A stretch of 39,595 nucleotides of DNA from an uncultured Spartobacteria bacterium (GCA_937901895.1 CALGTD010000130.1:1-39595); one strand, 5' to 3'; positions 1 through 9,578 are shown, numbered from the stretch's first letter. Notes: generated from the sequence alone by a model not told the origin. Numbers and translations: made by a program.

Positions 1-192
1 GAGATCGAGTTCGATCTCGCGCAGCTTGGCGACGGCGATTTCGAAGTCACGGTCTGGCAGGACGGCCCCGACGCCGGAACGAACGCCACCAGCTTCGAGA
101 AAAAGACGCTCACCGTAAAAGCCGGCGAAAAGCTTCCCGCAGTGCTCGCTCCAAATGGCGGTTGGGTAGGTGTCGCCCGCCCGGCGAAATAA
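1..192 (+). CDS. C-terminal end of a GH97 family glycoside hydrolase (partial)
   Basis: The open frame enters from the left edge in frame 1 and stops with TAA at 190-192, giving 63 residues. The residues match the C-terminal beta-sandwich domain of glycoside hydrolase family 97 (SusB-like alpha-glucosidases and alpha-galactosidases): a segment F-E-V-T-V-W-Q-D-G-P-D-A followed by N-A-T, then K-x-L-T-V-x-A-G-x-K-L and a final L-A-P-N-G-G-W. The catalytic barrel lies outside the window, so substrate cannot be read. It runs in the same direction as the GH16 and GH76 genes downstream, which suggests a polysaccharide-degrading locus. Confidence 0.72.
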   Translation, partial: EIEFDLAQLGDGDFEVTVWQDGPDAGTNATSFEKKTLTVKAGEKLPAVLAPNGGWVGVARPAK

Positions 193-662
193 GCGGTCCG
201 CGCTCTCCTTCCCGCACGGCGGCCCCTGCTCGCACGTGGCAATGGCTGTTCCGGCATTTTCGCTGCGTCGCGCGAAAGAATGCTCAGCCGTGGGATGGCC
301 ACGCTGCCATCGCGCAGGACACTTCCTGCATGCAACGTAGATCGTAGCCCGCACACGTATTACTCCAGATAGGTATTGGACCGTGGCCGTATCGGGGATT
401 CCCCTGAACGTTTGCCTGTATACAGTTTGAAAATTGCGCTGCCGCCGGCGACCTGCGATAACGCGCGCACTCGAACCGCAAATTCCCCCTGAATGGCGGA
501 GCACGAGGGTTCTTGCGACGCCTGTCGTCGCAATGGGTTGGCTCACCGCCGGGTTCCAAACCATGACCAGCTTCCTCCTCCCTGCAAAAGGCGGTCCACC
601 CCCGTCGGGCCCTTCCTTTGCCCCGGGAACGTTCGGATTTTTGTCACTCCCCCTGAACAACC
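193..662. other. 470-base intergenic region upstream of the GH16 gene
   Basis: No convincing gene is seen; the short frames here have no recognisable protein features. It holds three copies of a T(T/C)CCCC(C)TGAA motif (399-409, 483-493, 647-658), the last directly before the GH16 start codon. It also holds the palindromes GGGGATTCCCC (394-404) and CTGTATACAG (416-425), and a hairpin-forming repeat at 513-533 (TTGCGACG, five bases, CGTCGCAA). This is the likely promoter and control region of the glycanase genes; no clear -35/-10 pair is seen. Confidence 0.5.
513..533. repeat. Perfect 8-bp inverted repeat upstream of GH16
   Basis: TTGCGACG at 513-520 and CGTCGCAA at 526-533 are exact reverse complements separated by CCTGT. 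There is no T-run after it, so an operator or mRNA hairpin is more likely than a terminator. Its position about 130 bases before the GH16 start makes a regulatory role plausible but unproven. Confidence 0.4.
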
Positions 663-2306
<1,644 letters not shown>

Positions 2307-2318
2307 AATCCCCTTCAG

Positions 2319-2353
2319 ACCGGCCGGCCCTCACGGGTCGGCCGGTTTGTTTC
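2319..2353 (+). terminator. Intrinsic terminator after the GH16 gene
   Basis: The arms ACCGGCCGGCCC and GGGTCGGCCGGT form a 12-base-pair stem with one G-T wobble and a TCAC loop, followed by TTGTTT. It begins 13 bases after the GH16 stop codon and ends 25 bases before the GH76 start, so the two glycanases are probably separated by termination or attenuation. Confidence 0.75.
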
Positions 2354-2377
2354 CTCGGTCCCCAATCCCCACCTCCC

Positions 2378-4345
2378 ATGAAAAATCCCGTTCCCGCGCG
2401 GCGATCGCTCGCGCGGTTCCTCCCATCGCTCCGCCGCCTCTCCATCGCCACGGCCTGCGCAGTCGTGTCTTCGGCCTCCGCGTTTGTCGCGGCCGACTCC
2501 GACACGATCTTCAATTCGTTCAACAACGCGTTCTACGTTTCCAACGGCGGAAACGCCTACTTCAAGGAAACCACGGCCGGCGGGCGCGCCTGGTTCTGGT
2601 CGCAGGCGAACATGATCGAAATGGTCGCCGACACACACGACCGCACGCGCAACAACGGGCACCGCGACATGCTCTCTGCGCTGTGCAACGGGTTCATGCA
2701 ATACCACGGCACCGACTGGTCGTGGAACGAATACAACGACGACGTGATGTGGGCGTGCATCGCGTTCAGTCGTGCCTATCTCGCCACCGGAAACACGACG
2801 TATCGCGACCGCGCGAAGGCAAACTTCGACATGGTGTGGAATCGCGCGTGGAGCTCGGCGCTGGGCGGCGGGTTGTTCTGGCGGACGGACAACCAGTCGA
2901 AGAATGCCTGTGTCAACGGTCCCGCCGCCATCGCCGCGTGCTACCTCTACCAGATGCTCGGAGACGCGTCGTATCTGACGAAGGCCCAGCAGATCTTCAA
3001 CTGGGAGCGCAGCACGCTCTTCAACCAGACGACCGGCGCCGTCGCCGACAGCATCAATCTCGCCGGCAATGTGAACTGGTCGTGGTTGTTCAGCTACAAC
3101 TCCGGAACGTTCGTCGGCGCCGCCAACCACCTCTACAAGCTCACGGGCAACCGCCAATACTACAAGGACGCGCTGCTTGCGACCCAGTTCACGCGAAGCT
3201 CGATCTGCACGTCGAACGGCCTCTTTCCAAACAGCGCCGGCTCCGGCGATGGCGCGGGATTCAACGGCATCGGCATTCGCTGGATCGCGCGGTTCGTGAA
3301 CGACCAGAACCTCTGGGCGATCTTCTATCCGTGGCTCAAATTCAACGCCGACACCGCGTGGAACGTGCGCCGCTCCGACAATCTTTCGTGGTCCTCATGG
3401 GGCCAGGCCACACCATCGGGCACCCGCTACGCGTTCGAGTGCTTCGGCTCGGTGACGACACTGCAGGTCGTGCCACCGACGAATCCCGCGCCGTGGTTCA
3501 TGTTTGTAAATCAGCACAGCGGAAAGACCCTCGATCTCATCGGCGGCAACACTTCCAACGGCGCGCAGATCAACCAGTGGACCTACGACTACAACGGCGC
3601 GAATCAGCGCTGGGCACTGGTGCCGACCGAGAACGGCGATCATTTCCAGATCATCTCGTGGGTCAGCGGAAAGGCCGCAAGCATCGAAAACGACTCCACC
3701 GCGAACGGTGCCCAGTTGCACGAGTGGGATTACGTGGGCAACAACCCGAGCCAGCAGTGGGACCTCGTGGATGTCGGCAACGGGTGGTTCAAAATCCGGA
3801 ACGTCCGCAGCGGCAAGGTGCTCGATGTGAAGGATTGGAGCCAGGCCGACAATGCCGACATCATCCAATACAACGACAACGGCACCGCGAATCAGAAGTT
3901 CCGCCTGCAGCCGTGGGGCGACTACTACGTGCGCGCCTCGACCGGGAAATACATCTGCACGCAATGGGCCGGCAGCACGAACGGCAGCCGCATCATTCAA
4001 TACACCAAGGAAAACAACCCCTGGTTCAAGTGGCGGTTCCAGAGCGTCGGCGAGGGCCATCTGCGCGTCTCGAGCCTCCATGCCCTGAGCCGCGTGCTGT
4101 GCGTGAAGGACGGCTCCTATTCCCAAGCTTACGAGTGCCACCTCTGGGACTACAACCCGAGCAATGTCGGAGATCAGAAGGTGCGCATCCGCCCACTGTT
4201 GAACGGCAGGTTCAAGTTCTACTTCGTGCACACCGGCATGAGCTGGGACATCCCCGGCGGAAACAGCAACAACGACGTGCCGCTGCATCAATATCCCGAC
4301 AACGGAAACAGCTGGCAGCAGTTCCTGCTCGAGCGCGTTCAGTAA
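2378..4345 (+). CDS. Secreted GH76 alpha-1,6-mannanase with C-terminal beta-trefoil tail
   Basis: A 655-residue exported enzyme. The start is the ATG at 2378, because an Arg-rich signal peptide with a hydrophobic core (about 20-39) follows at once; an in-frame start at 2273 would lie inside the preceding gene. Residues about 40-400 fit the (alpha/alpha)6 barrel of GH76 endo-alpha-1,6-mannanases, with the catalytic Asp pair Asp121-Asp122 in N-D-D-V-M-W followed by A-F-S-R-A-Y. Residues about 403-655 repeat the trefoil tail of the GH16 enzyme. GH76 enzymes act on the alpha-1,6 backbone of fungal or mycobacterial mannans. Beside GH16 and GH97 this suggests fungal wall polymers or a similar mixed polysaccharide as substrate (inference). 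Confidence 0.88.
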   Translation: MKNPVPARRSLARFLPSLRRLSIATACAVVSSASAFVAADSDTIFNSFNNAFYVSNGGNAYFKETTAGGRAWFWSQANMIEMVADTHDRTRNNGHRDMLSALCNGFMQYHGTDWSWNEYNDDVMWACIAFSRAYLATGNTTYRDRAKANFDMVWNRAWSSALGGGLFWRTDNQSKNACVNGPAAIAACYLYQMLGDASYLTKAQQIFNWERSTLFNQTTGAVADSINLAGNVNWSWLFSYNSGTFVGAANHLYKLTGNRQYYKDALLATQFTRSSICTSNGLFPNSAGSGDGAGFNGIGIRWIARFVNDQNLWAIFYPWLKFNADTAWNVRRSDNLSWSSWGQATPSGTRYAFECFGSVTTLQVVPPTNPAPWFMFVNQHSGKTLDLIGGNTSNGAQINQWTYDYNGANQRWALVPTENGDHFQIISWVSGKAASIENDSTANGAQLHEWDYVGNNPSQQWDLVDVGNGWFKIRNVRSGKVLDVKDWSQADNADIIQYNDNGTANQKFRLQPWGDYYVRASTGKYICTQWAGSTNGSRIIQYTKENNPWFKWRFQSVGEGHLRVSSLHALSRVLCVKDGSYSQAYECHLWDYNPSNVGDQKVRIRPLLNGRFKFYFVHTGMSWDIPGGNSNNDVPLHQYPDNGNSWQQFLLERVQ

Positions 4346-4354
4346 CGGAGGAGG

Positions 4355-4391
4355 GGCGGGAATCGGCGCATTGCCGGTTCCCGCCTTCCTG
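4355..4391 (+). terminator. Intrinsic terminator after the GH76 gene
   Basis: GGCGGGAA pairs with TTCCCGCC, then a T-G wobble, then CGGC with GCCG around a GCATT loop, giving about 13 stacked pairs starting nine bases after the GH76 stop. The 3' side carries TTCCTGCT, a poor U-tract, but the stem is very stable. Confidence 0.7.
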
Positions 4392-4410
4392 CTAGCGTGA
4401 AGTGCCCCTC

Positions 4411-5202
4411 ATGAGACTTCTCATTCCCGTGGCGGCCGCGGTTGCCATTGCGATCGGCGTTCTTGCTGTCTGGTCTTCCGTCGATGACGAGCCACAACCG
4501 CCGCCACCGTCGGCGTCCGGAAAATCCGCGATCTCCGTCGCCGAAGAGGCACAGGCCACGGCTTCCAGACACGTCGAGTCGCGCGTTGATCCTCTTCCGT
4601 CCGACACTGACGGCTTCGTCACGCGTGCCCGGGAGGTCGCGGTGATGCCTCCGGATGCCGACCGCGAAAAGGCCCTGCGCTCCCTCGCGCAGGAATGGGC
4701 GGCGGCGGATCCAACAGCCGCGGAACGATGGGCGGCGGCGCTCACCGACTCATCGGAACGGGAGCGGGCGTTGTCTCATGTTTGTTTGACGATTTGCGAA
4801 ACAAGTCCGGCCGAGGCGGCCAGCATCGCGCAATGGCATCGGATCGACAAAGGAGTCGTCGAGGCGATCGCCAGCCGCTGGGCGGAGTCGGATTTCGACG
4901 CCGCGGTTGCCTGGGCCGACGCGTTTTCGGATGCGGAATTGCGCGATCGCGTTCTCGCCCGCCTGGTGCTCGCGCGCGCGGGAACCGCCCCCGCAGAGGC
5001 GGCGGCGATCGTATCAAACTCCCTCGAGCCCGGCCAGGCGCAGCAGGAGGCGGCGATCGCCGTGCTGCATCAATGGCTGCTGAAGGATGCGGAGGCCGCA
5101 CGGAAATGGGTGGATGTCTTCCCCGAAGGACCGCTCAAAGACCGGGCCATCGCGGAGATCCAGGGCACGATGTCCTACCGCAACCAACGCCCTGTGGAGT
5201 AA
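4411..5202 (+). CDS. Membrane-anchored helical-repeat protein of unknown function
   Basis: A 263-residue protein with an N-terminal hydrophobic anchor or signal sequence (about 4-21), then a Pro/Ser-rich linker. Three related helical units follow at about 91-121, 152-185 and 218-250, each with W-A-x-x-D-x-x-A-A-x-x-W, a short turn and R-x-R-A-L or D-R-A-I. Two intervening stretches with P-A-E-A-A repeat a half-unit. Such alpha-solenoid repeats are common in exported proteins of Verrucomicrobiota and Planctomycetota, and no biochemical role is known to me. The ATG at 4411 is preferred to an in-frame GTG at 4402 because it begins the Arg-plus-hydrophobic signal directly. It follows a strong terminator, so it has its own promoter. 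Confidence 0.7.
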   Translation: MRLLIPVAAAVAIAIGVLAVWSSVDDEPQPPPPSASGKSAISVAEEAQATASRHVESRVDPLPSDTDGFVTRAREVAVMPPDADREKALRSLAQEWAAADPTAAERWAAALTDSSERERALSHVCLTICETSPAEAASIAQWHRIDKGVVEAIASRWAESDFDAAVAWADAFSDAELRDRVLARLVLARAGTAPAEAAAIVSNSLEPGQAQQEAAIAVLHQWLLKDAEAARKWVDVFPEGPLKDRAIAEIQGTMSYRNQRPVE

Positions 5203-5422
5203 AATGGCCGGCGCAGAGCTCCGTAACGAGCCGCCCTCCGCCCGTATCGGCAGCAGGCCATGACCAGGTTTGCGATCCATCCAGACGCAAAATGGTCAAC
5301 AACCCGGCAGTCCCCACGTTCCCGCACGATCGGCACAAAATACGGGCTCCTCGCCGTCTGCCTCTGAGGGCCTGTCAGGCGATAGACCGAACTGTTCCCG
5401 GTGTTTTCCCTTCGTCAAAGGG

Positions 5423-6089
5423 TCAAACTTTTCCGACCGCTCGATACCATGGCACAGCATTTCCCGGCATCTCATGAAAGACAAAGTGGAGGACCCGTCG
5501 ACGCGACGGGCTTTGTGCCTGCGAGGAAGCATGAAGCAGGAGCGGCTTCATCAGCAGGAGTTCCCCACGGCGGGCAACACATTCTACCTGCCCGTGCCGG
5601 GCGACCAATTCCTGCACTTCACCACCACGCAAGATGCCCTGAAGATGAGTGCCGGGGGAAACCCGCAACGGTCCATTCCCGGAATGGCAGTCGTCGATGT
5701 GCAGCCGGGCGGCCAGCAGGGATTCAAGCACATGTCGCGGCGGTCGCGGGTAATCAATCCCATCTTTGACCGACGACAGCTCGAATCCTGCTCCCTTCAT
5801 GGGTTGGGAGAAGGGAAACATCACATCCTGATGCCAGCTCACCTTCCAGTTGGCCGCCGGTGTCTTGTCAAAAGCAATCGCCTGAATGGCCACTGCATTC
5901 TCCGAAAGTTACGATGAGTCGCAGGAGAATGCGTTGCGCAGCATCCGCGACGAGTGGCGCATCGAGCAGGCATCGTGTGCCCGCCACGCCCTCTTGAAAA
6001 GCCGTCTCTCCGAGGCGGTCGAGTAAACAATCGTCGAGCTGCGAGGGAAGAATCTCCCAACCGCTCTGCTGAAGGGAAGCAGTTGCCAT
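5423..6089 (-). pseudogene. PhyH-family Fe(II)/2-oxoglutarate dioxygenase, frameshifted
   Basis: Two overlapping minus-strand frames make one phytanoyl-CoA dioxygenase-like protein of about 221 residues. The first half runs from ATG at 6089 (M-A-T-A-S-L-Q-Q-S-G-W-E-I-L) to about 5912. The second, in the next frame, reads L-S-E-N-A-V-A-I-Q-A-I-A-F-D-K-T-P and onward to the stop at 5423. Dropping one base near 5908-5911 joins them as L-I-V-L-S-E-N-A-V-A-I. Iron-ligand motifs are visible: H-Q-D after W-K-V-S-W, the segment N-G-P-L-R-V-S-P-G-T-H, and L-L-H-A-S-S with a following Arg for 2-oxoglutarate. The reading core is intact apart from this single shift, so the cause is either a recent mutation or a sequencing error. 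Confidence 0.65.
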
Positions 6090-6552
6090 CACTGTCTCGA
6101 GGCGTGCGCACACCGGGCACCCACCTGCACTTTGGGATTGGGGTTGACCCCGTATTCGAGGACCTGGACGTGCATTCGGACTTCTTGCCCCACGGTCATG
6201 TATTGCTCAGCCAGATCGATCACGACGATGCAATCATGCGCATGATGCGAGAGAAAGTCATTGCGATTGACCTGGCCGAATGATGCGACGATTTCGCTGC
6301 GATGTCCTGCGTGGTCACCACCGGGATGAGACAGCTTCGGGGAATTCGCTCAATCCTTTCACCCTGGAATCTTTCACCGAGAGAGTGACCCTGCGCGAGA
6401 TCATCCTCTCCCGGGTCTCTCAGAGGTTCAGGCTATGATCAGCAGACGCCCGAGACCTTCCGCGATCTCTTCGCGCCCATCGAGACCGAACAGACTCTCA
6501 ATGGCTTCAAGGATGAAAAAGCCGCTCCCTCGCGGACAACCTGGGCAGCGTG
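6090..6552. other. Gene-poor stretch with coding remnants
   Basis: No intact gene is seen. On the minus strand one frame from about 6375 down to about 6100 reads as protein-like (it includes F-G-Q-V-N-R-N-D-F-L and then V-V-I-D-L-A-E-Q-Y-M-T-V-G-Q-E-V-R). It has no good start, and a TGA lies just upstream. Another minus frame near 6430-6520 gives a short acidic/hydrophobic peptide (F-I-L-E-A-I-E-S-L-F-G-L-D-G-R-E-E-I). I do not recognise either. The mix of short protein-like pieces between a frameshifted gene and a short DUF4261 gene suggests decayed or rearranged DNA. Confidence 0.4.
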
Positions 6553-7074
6553 TCAAAAATCGACGCGCAGGACCTTTTCCTTGCGGCCAATCGCGGATTC
6601 CGCGTGATGCGTTTTGATCCGCTCGTCGGCATCGCCAACAGTGTCTCCGTCGCGAACGACACTCCCTTCGGAGATTTGATAGGCGGCCAATGTCCACAGC
6701 AGCTGGAGTGTCTCCTTGAAGGTGTTACGAGTGTCGATCACCTCGATCTCCATGACACCGAAGGCATTCAGACCCGACGTGTAGACGTTCATCCCGCCGT
6801 TTTCGCCCTTCTCGACCAGAAGCCCAACCCAGACGGCGACTGGGAGGTCTTCCACCGTCAGTCCGGCTCTCCTGATCGTGTTTCGAAACATTTCCGGCTC
6901 GTAAACCGTCGCGGCATGCCCCCAGTAGACGGCGAGCGCCGGAAAGCATTCAGTGACGGCGGAAAGGAGGTTGAAAATGAGCGCCAGAAGCATTGCCCCA
7001 GCGGCAAACCAATTCCGAACTCCCCATAACCTACGCGGCCGCACGATCTTGATTGTGTCCCAAGCCGATACCAT
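6553..7074 (-). CDS. DUF4261 domain protein, probably N-terminally truncated
   Basis: A 173-residue protein. From about residue 45 it matches DUF4261: A-L-A-V-Y-W-G-H-A, L-P-V-A-V-W-V-G-L, then G-L-N-A-F-G-V-M-E-I-E-V, L-A-A-Y-Q-I-S-E-G and the end D-G-D-T-V-G-D-A-D-E-R-I-K. Full-length members usually have about 100 more residues before the Y-W-G segment. Here only about 45 precede it, including a hydrophobic stretch (A-M-L-L-A-L-I-F-N-L-L), and no continuation is found upstream before the divergent DUF4238 gene. DUF4261 has no established function and often sits in variable regions. The ATG at 7074 is simply the most upstream one in frame. Confidence 0.6.
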   Translation of the reverse strand: MVSAWDTIKIVRPRRLWGVRNWFAAGAMLLALIFNLLSAVTECFPALAVYWGHAATVYEPEMFRNTIRRAGLTVEDLPVAVWVGLLVEKGENGGMNVYTSGLNAFGVMEIEVIDTRNTFKETLQLLWTLAAYQISEGSVVRDGDTVGDADERIKTHHAESAIGRKEKVLRVDF

Positions 7075-7215
7075 CGCTTGTAGAATTCAATCTCCAATGT
7101 CAGTCCACATTCAATCAAGGATCAAATTTTAGCTCACTCCCCTGAAAAGTAGTCGGCTAGAAAGAACACGGGCTTCCTGAGGCCCCTTCCATAGACTACA
7201 TCCCACCCTACAAAG

Positions 7216-8364
7216 ATGGCGGAGAACAAGAATCAGCACTTTGTTCCGCAATACTACCTCGAACGATTTGGGTATGGGACGAACAAGAAGCTGATCCGGC
7301 TGGCCCATTTGGACTCCCGCAGAGTGGTCCACACCGCCTCAATCAGAGGCCAATGCTCGGCAGACTATTTCTACGGAAAGGATAGCCCCATCGACGCAGC
7401 CCTGCGTCAGTTCGAATCGAATGAAGGTGCGGTATTGCTCCGAATTGACGAATCGCATGCACTTCCGCAGCGCGACTCAGTAGAGAGCCATTCTCTCTAC
7501 CAGATGGCTGCGCTCTTTTCGTCACGCACGCCCCGCGCAGCAGCGTCCACAGGGAACATGATGGACGCCGTTTTAAACGAAACGTTCCAAAAGCTACTCG
7601 CCGCAGGGAAACTACCTTCGCCTCCGCCGGGTGTGAATCCGGAAGCTGTCCGCGTGAGTGGGAAAAACTCCGCGAAAGCAAGTATGGCGACACAGCTCGC
7701 CTTCACTGAATTTATCCACCTTCTCGACTTAAGCCTGACGATTCTACAAGCACCGCCCGACACTGAGTTCATAACGAGCGACCATCCGGCTGTGCTAGTC
7801 AATCAAGCCTTGGCTGGAAAGTATGCACCGCCCCATTCCGCGACGGGATTTGCTTTGAGGGGACTGCAGATTGCTCTGCCGATCTCGCCGTCGACCTGCC
7901 TCTTTTTTTACGACGATGATGTTTACAGGATCGGCCCGAAGAACTCGAAAGCCGTTTCAATCTCTTCGAGCGATGTCGTCCTGTTGAACGCGCTGCAAGT
8001 CCTCAACGGCGGAGAACACATTTATTTTCACAGTGAAAAGACGGAATCTTCGGTCCGAAAACTGATCTTAAAATTCCTCTCACGCCGTCCAAACCTCCGA
8101 TCAGTCGAAAAGATCAAAAAGGAGCAAGGGACATACATGATCTCTAGCAAGGAAGAAGTCCCCTTGCCGGGAAGGTGGTCGTTCTGCAAGGTCCGCCCTC
8201 GAAAAGGCGTGGTATTGAGACTGGCACCCCGCCAACCCGAGTTTTCGCGTAGAGTTCGCGAATGGGAGACCACCTGTTTGAAAGGTAATCTCCGCATCTC
8301 GCTCGAGCAATTTTTGTCAGATCCAGAGATCCGCTCTTTGCTCCGTCGCAACAATCGGCGCTAG
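7216..8364 (+). CDS. DUF4238 domain protein
   Basis: A 382-residue protein with the DUF4238 start motif N-Q-H-F-V-P-Q-Y-Y-L-E-R-F at residues 6-18 and the internal E-F-I-T-S-D-H-P-A-V-L. This is the typical pattern of the family, in which the H-F-V-P and T-S-D-x-P motifs are nearly invariant. Members are scattered among bacteria, often in genomic islands; their activity is unknown, and no signal peptide or membrane segment is seen here. Base composition is clearly lower in GC than the flanking genes, with frequent AAA, TTC and TCT codons, and the gene lies beside tRNA-Gly. Both suggest horizontal acquisition. It is divergent from the DUF4261 gene across 141 bases. Confidence 0.8.
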   Translation: MAENKNQHFVPQYYLERFGYGTNKKLIRLAHLDSRRVVHTASIRGQCSADYFYGKDSPIDAALRQFESNEGAVLLRIDESHALPQRDSVESHSLYQMAALFSSRTPRAAASTGNMMDAVLNETFQKLLAAGKLPSPPPGVNPEAVRVSGKNSAKASMATQLAFTEFIHLLDLSLTILQAPPDTEFITSDHPAVLVNQALAGKYAPPHSATGFALRGLQIALPISPSTCLFFYDDDVYRIGPKNSKAVSISSSDVVLLNALQVLNGGEHIYFHSEKTESSVRKLILKFLSRRPNLRSVEKIKKEQGTYMISSKEEVPLPGRWSFCKVRPRKGVVLRLAPRQPEFSRRVREWETTCLKGNLRISLEQFLSDPEIRSLLRRNNRR

Positions 8365-8399
8365 AAATGGGCGTCGGCGAAAATCTGCGTCGCTTTTAG

Positions 8400-8444
8400 G
8401 ACTCTTCTTTAGGAGTCAGCACTTCCGATACCTTCAAAAGTGCT
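8400..8444. repeat. Two adjacent inverted repeats between DUF4238 and tRNA-Gly
   Basis: GACTC (8400-8404) pairs with GAGTC (8413-8417), and immediately beside it AGCACTT (8418-8424) pairs with AAGTGCT (8438-8444). They lie downstream of both convergent units, so they could end tRNA transcription on the minus strand or DUF4238 transcription on the plus strand. Neither has a strong T-run. Confidence 0.4.
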
Positions 8445-8466
8445 TCCACCCTCTTAAATAGAGGAG

Positions 8467-8542
<76 letters not shown>

Positions 8543-8580
8543 ATCGCGGACCTCGGACGATAGCAAACCCGGCCCGGTCG

Positions 8581-8940
8581 TCAACGGTTTCTTTCACGTT
8601 CGCAATACACCGCGACGTGCTCGGTATCGGGGAGGATGAATTTCCGGATGGTGACCTCGACACGGGCGACCGCAAAGCCGCGCAGCACCGCGGCGGCCAC
8701 CTCGTCGGCGAGCGTCTCGATGAGCCTGCGTGGGTGTGCGCCGGCGAGGGATTTGATGCATTCGGCGACCGCGAAATAGTCGACGGTTGCGCCGATATCG
8801 TCGGGCATTGAGGAAAAGTCGCGGAGCGGCTTCATGCGCACGTCGATGCGGAGATTCTGCGGCGCGGCGCGCTCCGCGTCGGGCACACCGATCCGCGATT
8901 CGACCTGCAAACCGCGAATTTCGATCCAGTCGCCGGTCAT
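8581..8940 (-). CDS. folB: Dihydroneopterin aldolase
   Basis: A 119-residue enzyme of tetrahydrofolate synthesis. It converts 7,8-dihydroneopterin to 6-hydroxymethyl-dihydropterin and glycolaldehyde in the cytoplasm. Family features in order: I-R-G-L-Q-V-E-S-R-I-G-V at the start, the pterin-binding T-V-D-Y-F-A-V, I-E-T-L-A-D-E-V, and the C-terminal V-T-I-R-K-F with its Lys. Length is normal for the tunnelling-fold family. Its ATG overlaps the stop of the upstream HAD gene (ATGA at 8937-8940), so the two are translationally coupled. Confidence 0.92.
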   Translation of the reverse strand: MTGDWIEIRGLQVESRIGVPDAERAAPQNLRIDVRMKPLRDFSSMPDDIGATVDYFAVAECIKSLAGAHPRRLIETLADEVAAAVLRGFAVARVEVTIRKFILPDTEHVAVYCERERNR

Positions 8941-9578
8941 TGGCCTTCGATGACGGTCATTCCGCCGAGGAGTTTCTGGAGAACGGGAAGTCCGGTCACG
9001 AGAACATCGGGCCCTGCGGCGGCGAGCTTTTCGAGCGGATCGAATCCGGTGAGGACGGCAATGCTGGTCACTCCGCCGTGACGGGCGGTCTCGATGTCGT
9101 GGATCATGTCTCCGACGAATGCCGTTTCCGCCGGATCGAGATCGTGGGTGGCAAGGATTTCACGGATCTTCTCGCGCTTGTCCATGATGCCCACATAAGG
9201 ATGCTCGAACGCATCGCGCACGCCGAGTCGGCCCGCCTGCTCGTCGAAGTGGGACGGCTTGATCGTGCTGAGCAGGAAAATCCGTCGACCGGAGCGGGTG
9301 CAGAAATCCAGGAATTCGCGGGCTCCCGGCAGGAGCGTGACCTCGTCGTGGAGCTTGGAGAAAAATTTTTCGTAGAGCGGCTCGAGGCCCTCGAGCGTGG
9401 CCTCCGGCAGCAGCTCGGCGTAAAACTCCGTGAACGGCAGGCGGAAATGCGTCCGAAACTGGTCAAGGGTGAGTTCGTCCCGGCCGTGTTCGCGGAAGAT
9501 CGCGTTCGTCGCCTGGAGCACGGGGCGAAGGTCATCGGCGAGTGTGCCGGACCAGTCGAGAAGGAGGTTGCGGAGCAA
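8937..9578 (-). CDS. HAD-superfamily hydrolase with a DxS motif I
   Basis: A 213-residue haloacid dehalogenase-fold protein from a TTG start. Motif I is L-D-W-S-G-T-L (nucleophile Asp8), a cap with many helices follows, S/T motif II is F-L-L-S-T, and motif IV is F-V-G-D-M-I-H-D-I-E-T-A. The overall pattern is that of phosphoglycolate phosphatase-like HADs, but the second motif I Asp, the usual acid/base, is Ser10. That recalls the D-W-A-G-T of phosphonoacetaldehyde hydrolases. An in-frame ATG at 9656 would add 26 residues of unfamiliar, repeat-derived sequence, so the TTG just before the conserved core is preferred, with moderate certainty. The substrate is unknown. It is coupled to folB. Confidence 0.72.
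   Translation of the reverse strand: MLRNLLLDWSGTLADDLRPVLQATNAIFREHGRDELTLDQFRTHFRLPFTEFYAELLPEATLEGLEPLYEKFFSKLHDEVTLLPGAREFLDFCTRSGRRIFLLSTIKPSHFDEQAGRLGVRDAFEHPYVGIMDKREKIREILATHDLDPAETAFVGDMIHDIETARHGGVTSIAVLTGFDPLEKLAAAGPDVLVTGLPVLQKLLGGMTVIEGQ

Noticed and set aside
2347..4395. 682-residue plus-strand frame overlapping GH76 in another frame
   Set aside because: Arg/His/Gln-rich out-of-frame reading of the GH76 gene without any domain.
6550..7029. 159-residue plus-strand frame
   Set aside because: It is antisense to the DUF4261 core, whose motifs are on the minus strand.
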